Assembly: GCF_013410775.1 (NCBI RefSeq)
Contig: NZ_JACCFH010000001.1
Span: 2,108,001 to 2,172,000, forward strand
DNA: 64,000 nucleotides
Direction: 5' to 3'
Origin: Sphaerotilus montanus
GTDB lineage: Bacteria; Pseudomonadota; Gammaproteobacteria; Burkholderiales; Burkholderiaceae_C
Shown here piece by piece: positions 40,534-50,337 of the stretch; the stretch's first letter is position 1; each line of letters begins with the position of its first letter. The notes under the pieces were generated by a model. It searched no databases, was not told the DNA's origin, and saw nothing but the letters and a program-made list of their open reading frames with translations. The position numbers and the translations under genes are program-made.

Positions 40534-41007
40534 TCAGGTGATGCGGTAGAGATCCAGCCGGACGCGGTGGGCTTCGCGTGCGCCGCAGGCCAGGGCCAGC
40601 ACCTTGTTCAGATGCTGCCAGGCCGGCGCAGCCGTGCTGAAGCGCACCACGGTGCGGAAGTACATCGCATCGCGTGCCACCGGCTCGCCCCGGGCCAGTT
40701 GCGCCAGCACCTCGGGCGGGCCATGCCGCAGACCTTCGCTGCGCACCTCGACCAGCGCGCCGTCGTCGGTGCGGATCACGTAGTGCGCGGCGATCTCGAT
40801 CACGCCGTCCGGGCGCAGGATCTGCCAGTCGACACCGCCTTCGGCGATCTGGCCGTTCAGCTCCGGCCCGTGGACGCGTCCGCCGAGCAGCGGCACATAG
40901 CGCCGCTCCCCGGCCGGCAGCAAGCCCAGACTGGTGACGCCGGCCACCTCGCAGTCGATGCGGGTCATCGGCACGAGCGGCGGCGGGGCAGGAAAGGCAT
41001 CGGGCAT
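40534..41007 (-). CDS. DUF3237-domain protein
   Basis: A 157-residue protein with the DUF3237 pattern: GVTSLGLLPAGERRYVPLLGGRVHGPELNG split over residues 24-53, GGVDWQILRPDGVIEIAAHYVIRTDDGALVEVRSEG, and YFRTVVRFSTAAPAWQHLN. The family forms small beta barrels of uncertain role, often near catabolic genes. It is divergent from the LuxR-type regulator, which may control it. Confidence 0.85.
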   Translation of the reverse strand: MPDAFPAPPPLVPMTRIDCEVAGVTSLGLLPAGERRYVPLLGGRVHGPELNGQIAEGGVDWQILRPDGVIEIAAHYVIRTDDGALVEVRSEGLRHGPPEVLAQLARGEPVARDAMYFRTVVRFSTAAPAWQHLNKVLALACGAREAHRVRLDLYRIT

Positions 41008-41126
41008 CGGCGGTCTCCAGGGTCGGCATGGCGGGCCTCAGGCCATCCCCTATGGACAGCGGCACCTCAACCGCGATCATCGCCGGGTCGCGGTGCGCCC
41101 GCCTGGTCTGCCTGTGGTCCCAGAAG

Positions 41127-41939
41127 ATGACAATCCTTGCCCAGCTCCCCCACCACCCGGCCCGTACCGAAGAGGGCGCGCTCGCCGCGCTGGTCATGGC
41201 CATCGGCGGCCCGGCCTTTGCCACACAGGCGCTGACGGCCCTGAATGCGCCATTGCAGGCCGCGTCCTGGTCGGTCTACCGGGTGTGGCGGGACCGGACG
41301 CCCGAGTTGTGCCTGTCGGCCAGCCACGGCGTGGCGGACACCACGCGCGCGTGCTTCGACGCCTACTGCGACGGCCTGTACCGGCGCGACTGCAGCTTCG
41401 ACCTCGCGCGCAAGGCGCCGGTGCCGGGCGGCGCCACCGTGCTGCAGATGCGGGCTGTCGATGCGCCGACGCCGGAGCACCGCGAGCGCATCTACCGGCG
41501 CCACGGCATCCTGGAACGGCTGTCCGTGGTGTCCGCCGAGGACGATGGGGCGCTGCTCGCGGTCAACCTCTACCACCACGCGCACCAGGGTGATTTCTCG
41601 GGACGCGAGTGCGAGCAGTTCGTGCGCATCGCGCCGCTGGTGCTGGCTGGTGTGCGGCGACACCTCGCGCTGGTGGGGCCACAGGCCCCCGTGCCAGCCG
41701 AGTGCACGGGCCGAGCCGCCTTGCAGGCCGCGTGCGCGGACCTGACGACGCGCGAACTCGACGTCTGCGAGCGCCTCCTGCGCGGCTGGAGCCACGACGG
41801 CGTGGCCGCGGACCTGGGCCTCTCGGTGGCCACGGTCAAGACCTACCGCACCCGGGCCTTCCGGCGGCTCGGGCTGCACTTCCGCAGCGAGCTGTTTGCC
41901 CGCTTCGGCACCGCGCGGTCGGCGGCCGGGCATCACTGA
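41127..41939 (+). CDS. LuxR-family transcriptional regulator
   Basis: A 270-residue protein with an uncharacterised N-terminal sensor region (about 1-195) and a C-terminal LuxR-type helix-turn-helix (LTTRELDVCERLLRGWSHDG, LGLSVATVKTYRTRAFRRLG). No receiver domain is visible. Upstream in-frame starts at 41028 and 41052 exist; I prefer the ATG at 41127. Its position between DUF3237 (divergent) and the Bug gene suggests those as targets. Confidence 0.85.
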   Translation: MTILAQLPHHPARTEEGALAALVMAIGGPAFATQALTALNAPLQAASWSVYRVWRDRTPELCLSASHGVADTTRACFDAYCDGLYRRDCSFDLARKAPVPGGATVLQMRAVDAPTPEHRERIYRRHGILERLSVVSAEDDGALLAVNLYHHAHQGDFSGRECEQFVRIAPLVLAGVRRHLALVGPQAPVPAECTGRAALQAACADLTTRELDVCERLLRGWSHDGVAADLGLSVATVKTYRTRAFRRLGLHFRSELFARFGTARSAAGHH

Positions 41940-42057
41940 GGACGGAGGGTGCGCAGTCGCCTTCTGGGATGACAGCGCGGAAGCGGCCATGCACCGACAC
42001 TGGGCGGCAGGTGCCTTCCTGCCTCCATCTGCGTCCACCTTTGCGGAGCGTCCTGCC

Positions 42058-43044
42058 ATGCCCCATCCCTCCCGCCGCCACGTGCTCGCTGCGGCCAGCG
42101 CCGTCCTGATGGTTCCGCTGGCCCCGCTGGCCGTGCAGGCCCAGACTTTCCCCGACAAGCCGCTGCGGCTGAGCGTCGGCTTTCCGCCCGGGACCGGCCC
42201 GGACGTCGTGGCCCGGCTGCTGGCGCAGAAGCTCGGCGAGCTGCTCAAGCAGCAGGTCGTGGTGGACAACAAGGCCGGCGCTGGCGGTCAGATCGCGGCG
42301 CAGGCCGTCGCCAAGAGCGCACCCGACGGCTACAACCTGCTGCTCGGCGAAGTCGGCTCCATCGCCATCGCGCCCCCGGCGTTCAGCAAGCTGCCCTACG
42401 ACCCGGCGCGCGAGCTGGTCGGGTTGAGCGAGGTGGTGCGGGCCGACTTCCTGCTTGTCGTGCCGGCCACATCGCCGCACAAGACCGTGGCCGATCTGGT
42501 CAAGGCGAGCAAGGCGCGCAGTGACCGCACGAACATCGCTACCTTCGGCGCCGGCACGCCCGGCCATTTCGGTGCCGAACTGTTCGCAGATGCCGCGGGC
42601 TTCAAGATCGAGCCGATCCACTACCGCGCCACGGGTGATGCGGTCACGGCGATCGTGGCGGGTGATGTGGTCGGCGCCTTCGTCTCCACGGCGCTGGGTG
42701 CAGCGCAGGTCAAGGGCGGCAAGATGCGCGCGCTGGCGACCACTGCAGCGCAGCGCTCTGCGCTGCTGCCCGACGTGCCGACCTTCGCGGAAGCCGGGAT
42801 GCCGTCGATCGACTTCTCGGCGTGGTTCGCGGTGTTCGCGCCAGCGGGAACGCCGGCCGCCGTGCTCGATCAGCTCAACCGCCAGATCGTCGCCGCCGTG
42901 CAGGCGCCCGAGACCCGCGCCAAGCTGCAGGAAGCCGGCTTCAGCGTGCTCGGCACCTCGCGCGCCGACACCGAGCGCATGCTCAAGGCCGAGGCCACGC
43001 GCTGGGCCGCTGCGGTCAAGGCGACCGGGTTCAAGGGCGACTGA
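42058..43044 (+). CDS. Bug-family solute-binding protein (tripartite tricarboxylate transporter type)
   Basis: A 328-residue periplasmic protein with a twin-Arg-like signal (SRRHVLAAASAVLMVPLAPL, ending AVQA near residue 28) and the Bug fold: FPDKPLRLSVGFPPGTGPDVVAR, VVDNKAGAGGQIAAQAVAKS, DGYNLLLG, YDPARELV and TFAEAGMP. Bug proteins bind carboxylates or other small acids; Burkholderiales carry many without adjacent membrane subunits, as here. The ligand is unknown. Confidence 0.92.
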   Translation: MPHPSRRHVLAAASAVLMVPLAPLAVQAQTFPDKPLRLSVGFPPGTGPDVVARLLAQKLGELLKQQVVVDNKAGAGGQIAAQAVAKSAPDGYNLLLGEVGSIAIAPPAFSKLPYDPARELVGLSEVVRADFLLVVPATSPHKTVADLVKASKARSDRTNIATFGAGTPGHFGAELFADAAGFKIEPIHYRATGDAVTAIVAGDVVGAFVSTALGAAQVKGGKMRALATTAAQRSALLPDVPTFAEAGMPSIDFSAWFAVFAPAGTPAAVLDQLNRQIVAAVQAPETRAKLQEAGFSVLGTSRADTERMLKAEATRWAAAVKATGFKGD

Positions 43045-43074
43045 GGCTCGCCCGCCGCCGCCGTCGGTCCGGGC

Positions 43075-44025
43075 TCAGAACAGCGCCCGGTACTCCCGCA
43101 GCACCCGCTCGCTGTCCACGCCCACGCAGACCGCCTGGTCGCGTATCCCGTCCCAGTGCGGCGACGGGTCGGGGTGGCCCGGCAGGCGCTGGATGGTCTG
43201 GCCGCAGGCGATGCCGTCGGTGACGACGCGCACCGGGCCATGGCGCAGCGTGAACAGGCTCGGGTCGAGCGCACAGGCCACCGCGCTGGCGTCGTGGCTG
43301 TAGATGCCGCCGCCGGTGCGCGGTTCGTAGAAACGCTCGTAAAAACGCGTGATGCCGCGGATGTAGTGGCCGTGAACGCCGCCCTCGCGGCCGATCTCGT
43401 CGAGGTAGGCCGTGCTCATGCGGATCTGGTGCGTCACGTCCAGACCGACGAAGGTCACCGGCCAGTCGGCGGTGGCCACGAGGTCGGCGGCGTGCGGGTC
43501 GCCGTGGATGTTGGCCTCCGCCACCGGGGACATGTTGCCGCCGTGGCCGAGCGTGCCGAAGGCGCCGCCCATCAGCACGACGCCGCGCACATGGCGTGGC
43601 AGGTCCGGGTCGATCTGCAGCGCATGCGCGATGTTGGTCAGCGGGCCGACCGGCACCAGCACCAGCTCGCCCGAATACCGGCGCGCCATCTCGATGATGA
43701 ACAGGGCGGCGGCGCGGCCGTCGAGCGTGTCGTTCTCGGCCGGCGCGGTGCCGACATCGCCCAGCCCGTCTTGGCCATGCACGAAGTCGGCGTACCCGCT
43801 GGACGGCTTCACGATCGCTCGCGCCGCGCCGCGCGCCACTGGCACGTGGTGGATGCCGAAGCGTTCGCGCAGCGACAGCGCGTTGCGGGTGGTGGTGTCG
43901 ACCGAGGCGTTGCCGAACACGGTGGTGATGCCGACCAGCTCGGCGCGCGGGTCGCGGGCGAGCATGAACAGCGCCATCGCGTCATCGATGCCAGGGTCGG
44001 TGTCGAACAGGATCTTGGTGGTCAT
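43075..44025 (-). CDS. Inosine-uridine-type nucleoside hydrolase
   Basis: Hydrolyses nucleosides to base and ribose. The 316-residue protein starts with the calcium-binding signature DTDPGIDD at residues 8-15 and has VPVGPLTNIAHAL, MGGAFGTLGHGGN, EANIHGDPHAAD and GGIYSHDASAVA (calcium-binding Asp and active-site His). It is the last gene of the twelve-gene minus-strand nucleoside cluster. Ribose produced here can be phosphorylated by the ribokinase 17 bases upstream. Confidence 0.94.
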   Translation of the reverse strand: MTTKILFDTDPGIDDAMALFMLARDPRAELVGITTVFGNASVDTTTRNALSLRERFGIHHVPVARGAARAIVKPSSGYADFVHGQDGLGDVGTAPAENDTLDGRAAALFIIEMARRYSGELVLVPVGPLTNIAHALQIDPDLPRHVRGVVLMGGAFGTLGHGGNMSPVAEANIHGDPHAADLVATADWPVTFVGLDVTHQIRMSTAYLDEIGREGGVHGHYIRGITRFYERFYEPRTGGGIYSHDASAVACALDPSLFTLRHGPVRVVTDGIACGQTIQRLPGHPDPSPHWDGIRDQAVCVGVDSERVLREYRALF

Positions 44026-44042
44026 GGCGGAGGGTCTCGGGG

Positions 44043-44987
44043 TCAGGCGGCGGGCGTGAAGGCCTCGACCTCCGCGCGGGTGGGCATGGCGGACTGCGTG
44101 CCGAGCCGGGTCACGGCCAGCGCGGCGGCGACCTGGGCGCGCGTCAGGGCGGCGGGGATCGGCAAGCCCTCGGCCAGCCCCGCGGCCAGCGCGCCGACGA
44201 AGGTGTCGCCCGCGCCGGTCGTGTCCACGGCGGTGACCCGCGGCGCGGGCAGGGCGAGCGCGCCGTCCGGGCCGACATGCAGCAGGCCGGCCGAGCCGAG
44301 CGTGACCACCACCTGCGACGGGCCGCGCTGGCGCAAGGTGTGCGCGGCGGCTTCGATCTGGGCCGGCGTGTCGGTGGGCAGGCCGGTGAGCATCTCTGCT
44401 TCGATTTCGTTGACGACGAGCCAGTCCACGGCGGCCAGCAGCGCGTCGTCGAGCGGCTGCGCGGGCGCGGCGTTGAGCACCGTGCAGACGCCCGCGCCAT
44501 GCGCCAGCGCCAGCGCGGCGCGCACCGTGTCGAGCGGGCATTCGAGCTGCGCGACCGCCACCTTGGCCTGTCGGATCGCGGAGGCGCTGGCCGCGACCTC
44601 TGCCGGCGTGTAGCGGTGGTTGGCACCGGGAATGACGATGATGCTGTTCTCTCCGCTGGGCATCAGCACGATGATGGCCGTGCCGGTGGGCGCGTCGGTG
44701 TCCTGGCCCACCGCCGAGGTGTCGATGCCGTCGGCCTGCAGCGCCTGCGTCAGCGCCGCGCCATGCGCATCTCGCCCGACGCGGCCGAGCATCGCCACCG
44801 CCGCGCCCATCCGCGCCGCCGCCACCGCCTGGTTGGCGCCCTTGCCGCCGCTGTCGGTGCTGAAGCCGGTGCCGATCAGCGTCTCGCCCGGGGCGGGCAG
44901 GCGCGGGGTCTGGACCCGCAGGTCCATGTTCAGGCTGCCGATGACGGCAACCGCGGCGACCGAGGTGGCGATGGGGGAGGCGGGCAT
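44043..44987 (-). CDS. rbsK: Ribokinase
   Basis: Phosphorylates ribose to ribose 5-phosphate. From the ATG at 44987 the 314-residue PfkB-family protein has GSLNMDLRVQTPRLPAPGET, DSGGKGANQAVAAARMG, PSGENSIIVIPGAN and the catalytic DTTGAGDTFVGAL. The longer upstream frame overlaps the preceding kinase gene antisense and out of frame and is rejected. It would accept ribose from the downstream nucleoside hydrolase. Confidence 0.93.
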   Translation of the reverse strand: MPASPIATSVAAVAVIGSLNMDLRVQTPRLPAPGETLIGTGFSTDSGGKGANQAVAAARMGAAVAMLGRVGRDAHGAALTQALQADGIDTSAVGQDTDAPTGTAIIVLMPSGENSIIVIPGANHRYTPAEVAASASAIRQAKVAVAQLECPLDTVRAALALAHGAGVCTVLNAAPAQPLDDALLAAVDWLVVNEIEAEMLTGLPTDTPAQIEAAAHTLRQRGPSQVVVTLGSAGLLHVGPDGALALPAPRVTAVDTTGAGDTFVGALAAGLAEGLPIPAALTRAQVAAALAVTRLGTQSAMPTRAEVEAFTPAA

Positions 44988-45003
44988 GGCGGGGCTTTCC
45001 AGG

Positions 45004-45948
45004 TCAGGCGAAGGGCCAGGGGCCGTAGTGCTGCTCGAACTGCGCGCGGATTTCGGCGCGGCTCGGGCGGTGGTTCTGGCAGCCCTGGACGGCGATCTTG
45101 ATCGAGCCGAGCACGCTGCCGAGCTGTGCGCCCTGCAGCAGCGGCTGGCCCTCGGCCAGCGCGAGCAGCAGGCCGGCACGGTAGGCGTCGCCGCAGCCGG
45201 TCGGGTCCTTCACCTGCACGGCCGGCACGGGGGCGACAGTGTGGATGTCGCCGTTCTGGTAGACGTGGGAGCCTTCGCCGCCGCGGGTGACGATGAGCGT
45301 CTGCACGCGCTCGGCCAGCGCGGCCAGCGACAGTCCGGTCTTGTCGCAGATCAGCTCGACCTCGTAGTCGTTGCAGACCAGCACGGGCGCCTGGTCGATC
45401 ATCGCCAGCAGCTGCTCGCCGCTGAACAGCAGGATGTTCTGACCCGGGTCGAGCACGAAGGGCAGGCCGGCTTCCGCCATCTCGCGGGTGTGCAGCACCA
45501 TCGCGTCTGGTGCATCCGGCCCGACGAGGCCGCAGGCGACCGCACCGGCCTGCGCCAGCGGGATCTCGGCCGAGCGGCCCATCGCGCCGGGGTGGAAACC
45601 GGCGAGCTGGTTGTTCGACAGGTCGGTGACGATGAAGCACTGCGCGGTGTAGGCGTCCGCGGCGGTCACGATGCAGCTCTGGTCCACGCCGGTGCGCAGG
45701 TTGTGCTCGCGGTAGGGGCCGAAGTCGTCGCCGACCATGCCCATCGGCACCGCCTCACCGCCGAGCAGCGCGTAGTTGTAGGCGATGTTGCCCGCGCAGC
45801 CGCCGTACTCGCGGCGCATCTTCGGCGACAGGAAGGACAGGTTGATCTTGTGGATCTGGTCCGGGAGGATGTGGTCGGTGAACTGGCCCTCGAACACCAT
45901 GATGGTGTCGTAGGCGATGGAGGCGGCGATGGCGGCGCGGGTGGTCAT
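45004..45948 (-). CDS. PfkB-family kinase, adenosine-kinase-like
   Basis: A 314-residue PfkB kinase with GGCAGNIAYNYALLGG, VTRGGEGSHVY and the catalytic loop DPTGCGDAYRAGLLLAL. The sequence SIAYDTIMVFEGQFTDHILPD near the start is characteristic of the Burkholderiales group annotated as adenosine kinase. It would convert adenosine to AMP. Its place in a nucleoside salvage cluster supports this, but substrate is inferred. It starts 49 bases after deoA. Confidence 0.85.
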   Translation of the reverse strand: MTTRAAIAASIAYDTIMVFEGQFTDHILPDQIHKINLSFLSPKMRREYGGCAGNIAYNYALLGGEAVPMGMVGDDFGPYREHNLRTGVDQSCIVTAADAYTAQCFIVTDLSNNQLAGFHPGAMGRSAEIPLAQAGAVACGLVGPDAPDAMVLHTREMAEAGLPFVLDPGQNILLFSGEQLLAMIDQAPVLVCNDYEVELICDKTGLSLAALAERVQTLIVTRGGEGSHVYQNGDIHTVAPVPAVQVKDPTGCGDAYRAGLLLALAEGQPLLQGAQLGSVLGSIKIAVQGCQNHRPSRAEIRAQFEQHYGPWPFA

Positions 45949-45997
45949 GGGCGTGGGTTTGGGCGATCAGTGACAGGCGGCGGCGAGAATACCCCAG

Positions 45998-47335
<1,338 letters not shown>

Positions 47336-47362
47336 GGCGGTGATGTGCGGTGGGTGTGCGGC

Positions 47363-48136
47363 TCAGTAGGTGCTGCCGGTCGGCGCGCTGCTGGCGCCTG
47401 CCAGGATCGCCTCGATGTCCGCATACAAGCTGCTCGCCCCGATCCGGAACCGCTTCGGATTCAGCGCCCCGCTGCCCAGGTGCTGCGCCACCAGCGCCAG
47501 ATACGGCTGCACGTCCGCCACCGTGCGCAGCCCGCCCGACGGCTTCAGCCCGACGCGCTCGCGGCCCAGCGCATCGCTGGCGATGGCGGACAGCATCGCC
47601 TCGGCGGCGCTCAGGCTGGCGTGGCGGGTGGTCTTGCCGGTGCTGGTCTTGAGGAAGTCGGCGCCCTCGGCCAGCGCGATCCAGCTGGCGCGGGTGATCA
47701 GGGCCGTGTCGCCAGCCGCACCGAGTTCGCCCGATTCGAGGATCACCTTCAGCGTCAGCCCCTCGCACGCCCGCCGCACGCTGCGCAGCACCGCCGCGAC
47801 CGCTGCCTCATCGCCGGCCTGCAGCGCGCGCCACGGCAGCACCACGTCCACCTCCTGCGCGCCCGCCTGCACGATCTCGTCGGTGTCCCGCACGGCGCGT
47901 TCCACGTCCGTGCTGCCGTCCGGAAAGTTGGCGACCGCCGCCACGCCGATGTGCGCCGGCAACTGCGACCGCGCAAACGCCGCCAGCCGCGGCCAGACAC
48001 ACACGGCGGCGACCGGCCCGAGCGGTGCCTGCGCCCGTTCGCACAGGCGGGCGATGTCGGCTTCGGTGTCGGCGTCGTTGAGGCTGGTGAGGTCGAGACA
48101 GGCCAGCGACAGGCGGGCGGCTTCGGTGGCGTTCAT
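47363..48136 (-). CDS. deoC: Deoxyribose-phosphate aldolase
   Basis: Splits deoxyribose 5-phosphate into acetaldehyde and glyceraldehyde 3-phosphate. From the ATG at 48136 the 257-residue product has EVDVVLPWRAL, the Schiff-base Lys segment ADFLKTSTGK, and the second Lys in VGLKPSGGLRT, all conserved in DeoC. A start at 48154 overlapping the previous stop is possible. deoB (phosphopentomutase), which links DeoA and DeoC, is not present in this window. Confidence 0.95.
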   Translation of the reverse strand: MNATEAARLSLACLDLTSLNDADTEADIARLCERAQAPLGPVAAVCVWPRLAAFARSQLPAHIGVAAVANFPDGSTDVERAVRDTDEIVQAGAQEVDVVLPWRALQAGDEAAVAAVLRSVRRACEGLTLKVILESGELGAAGDTALITRASWIALAEGADFLKTSTGKTTRHASLSAAEAMLSAIASDALGRERVGLKPSGGLRTVADVQPYLALVAQHLGSGALNPKRFRIGASSLYADIEAILAGASSAPTGSTY

Positions 48137-48150
48137 GGGAATCCTGCAGG

Positions 48151-48957
48151 TCATGCCAAGGGCAAGGTGGAAAGGATGGCGGCCAGCAGATCGCCCGCCG
48201 TGTCGCCCGCGGCCTGCGCCTGCGCCAGCGTGTGCGCGTGGCTGAGCTGCTCGTTCGACAGCCCGGCGGCCATGTTCGTCAGCAGCGACAGCGCCAGCAC
48301 GCGCATCCCGGCGTGGCGGGCGATGATCGTCTCGGGCACCGTGCTCATGCCGACCGCGTCGGCGCCGAAGCCCTGCATCATGCGGATCTCGGCCGGCGTC
48401 TCGAACTGCGGCCCGAGGAACCAGGCGAACACCCCTTCGTGCAGCGGCGTGCCGAGCGATTGCGCGACGGCCTGTGCGTGCTGGCGCAGTGCCGGGTCGT
48501 AGGCATCGACCATGCTGACGAAGCGCTCCGAGCCCGCCTCGCCGACCAGCGGCGAGCGCTGCGACAGGTTCAGGTGGTCGCTGATCGCCATCAGGCTGCC
48601 CGGCGGCATCACGGGGCGCAGGCTGCCGGCCGCGTTGGTCTGCACCAGCACCTCGCAGCCCAGCGCCCGCAGCGTGCGCAGCGGCAGCTTCATGCCGTCC
48701 GCCTCGCCCGTCTCGTAGACATGCTTGCGCCCGCTCATCACCGCGAGCCGGTGCGCCCCGAGCCGGCCGAGCCACAGCGCGCCGTCGTGGCCCGCCACTG
48801 TCGAGACGGGGAAACCAGGCAGCTCGGCGTAGGGTATGCGCTCGGCGTCCTGCAGCCGCGCGGTCAGGCCGCCCCAGCCGGAGCCGAGCACGACGGTGAT
48901 GCGGGGCGGCTGGTCGGCGCAGCGGGCGCGGAGTCGGTCGAGGGCGGTGTCGGTCAT
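48151..48957 (-). CDS. Purine-nucleoside phosphorylase (trimeric type)
   Basis: Phosphorolyses purine nucleosides to base and ribose 1-phosphate. The 268-residue protein has VVLGSGWGGL (phosphate site), RKHVYETG, VLVQTNAAGSLRP, GPQFETPAEIRMMQ and VGMSTVPETI, typical of the trimeric PNP/XapA/PunA type. It follows cdd by one base. Confidence 0.94.
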   Translation of the reverse strand: MTDTALDRLRARCADQPPRITVVLGSGWGGLTARLQDAERIPYAELPGFPVSTVAGHDGALWLGRLGAHRLAVMSGRKHVYETGEADGMKLPLRTLRALGCEVLVQTNAAGSLRPVMPPGSLMAISDHLNLSQRSPLVGEAGSERFVSMVDAYDPALRQHAQAVAQSLGTPLHEGVFAWFLGPQFETPAEIRMMQGFGADAVGMSTVPETIIARHAGMRVLALSLLTNMAAGLSNEQLSHAHTLAQAQAAGDTAGDLLAAILSTLPLA

Positions 48958-48958
48958 G

Positions 48959-49405
48959 TCATGGATTCAGGGAAAGATGGTCGGGGCCGAAGCTGTGCGG
49001 CAGCAGGTCATCGAGGGTGAACCGGGCCAGCGCCCGCTGCGGATCGGCGATCAGGATCGGCAAGTCCGCCGCGCCGAACTCGCGCAGCTTCTGCCGGCAG
49101 CCGCCACACGGCGTCACCAGCGCGCCGCCCGCATCCCCCAGCACCACCACCGCCCGCAGCCGCCGTCCACCCGCCAGCACCATCGCCGACAGCGCCCCCG
49201 CCTCGGCGCAGACGCCCTGTGGGTACGCCGCGTTCTCGACGTTGCAGCCCGCGTGCAGCCGGCCGTGTTCGTCGAGCACCGCGGCGCCGACCAGGAAGCG
49301 CGAGTAGGGCGCGTGGGCCTGCAACCTGGCGGCGCGGGCGGCGGCCATCAGCGCGTTCCACGGGAAGTCGTTCAGTTCCAGCAGGTTCAACTTGTTCTGC
49401 GCCAT
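48959..49405 (-). CDS. cdd: Cytidine deaminase
   Basis: Deaminates cytidine to uridine. From the ATG at 49405 the 148-residue product has the zinc-site motifs CAEAGA (Cys and catalytic Glu) and PCGGCRQ, with GCNVENAAYPQGVCAEAG as the family core. The longer open frame upstream overlaps the permease gene out of frame. It is two bases after the permease stop. Confidence 0.95.
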   Translation of the reverse strand: MAQNKLNLLELNDFPWNALMAAARAARLQAHAPYSRFLVGAAVLDEHGRLHAGCNVENAAYPQGVCAEAGALSAMVLAGGRRLRAVVVLGDAGGALVTPCGGCRQKLREFGAADLPILIADPQRALARFTLDDLLPHSFGPDHLSLNP

Positions 49406-49407
49406 GT

Positions 49408-50337
49408 TCACCGCTCCTTCAGATACGCCTGCCCCAACGCCCGCGGCGCCACCGACTTGCCAATGAACCCTGCCAGCAGCACGACCGTCAGCAGATACGG
49501 CAGCGCCTGCACCGCCTGCACCGGCACCTCGCCGACCATCGGCAGGCTCACCCCTTGCAGTCGGATCGCGATCGCGTCCAGCGCCCCGAACAGCAGACAC
49601 GCCCACAGCGCCTTCACCGGGTGCCATTGCCCGAAGATCATCGCGGCCAGCGCCATGAAACCGCGTCCCGCTGTCATGTTCGGCACGAAGGAGGCGTTCT
49701 GCGCCAGCACGAGGTAGGCGCCGGCCAGCCCGCAGAGCATCCCGTTCAGCGTCAGCGCCGCATAGCGCAGCCGCGTCACCGACACGCCGGCCGCGTCCAC
49801 CATCGCCGGGTTCTCGCCGACCGCGCGCAGGCGCAGGCCGAAGCGCGTGCGGTACACCCCCCACCACACGGCCGGCACCAGCAGCAGCGACAGGTAGACC
49901 AGCGCGTTGTGGCCGAACAGCGCCGAGTCCGCCATCGACGGGAACACCACCTGGATGCGCACCGCGTCGCTGACCGGCGGCGTCTGTCCGCCTTGCTTGA
50001 ACCACGCGATGCCGAGCACGGCGGTCAGCCCGGCGGCGATGATGTTGATCGCGACCCCCGACACCACCTGATCGCCCTGGTGGCTGACACACGCGAGGCC
50101 ATGCAGCCACGACAGCACGACCGCCACGCCCATCGCTGCCAGCAGCGCCACCGCCGTCGAGCCGCTCCACACGCCGACCGTGCCGGCGGCGAAGGCGGCG
50201 AACAGCATCTTGCCTTCGAGCCCGATGTCGATCACCCCGGCCCGCTCGGACAACAGGCCCGCCAGCGCGCACAGGATCAGCGGTGTCGCCACCCGCAGCG
50301 TGGAGGCGATCACCGCCCAGACCAATGACTCATCCAT
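49408..50337 (-). CDS. Nucleoside ABC transporter permease (NupQ/YufQ-like)
   Basis: A 309-residue inner-membrane permease of the branched-chain amino acid/sugar/nucleoside type. TPLILCALAGLLSERAGVIDIGLEGKMLFAAF is the conserved beginning of the second permease of BMP-type nucleoside importers, and the rest has about eight to ten helices. It overlaps the first permease by eight bases. Function in nucleoside uptake is supported by the operon context. Confidence 0.92.
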   Translation of the reverse strand: MDESLVWAVIASTLRVATPLILCALAGLLSERAGVIDIGLEGKMLFAAFAAGTVGVWSGSTAVALLAAMGVAVVLSWLHGLACVSHQGDQVVSGVAINIIAAGLTAVLGIAWFKQGGQTPPVSDAVRIQVVFPSMADSALFGHNALVYLSLLLVPAVWWGVYRTRFGLRLRAVGENPAMVDAAGVSVTRLRYAALTLNGMLCGLAGAYLVLAQNASFVPNMTAGRGFMALAAMIFGQWHPVKALWACLLFGALDAIAIRLQGVSLPMVGEVPVQAVQALPYLLTVVLLAGFIGKSVAPRALGQAYLKER

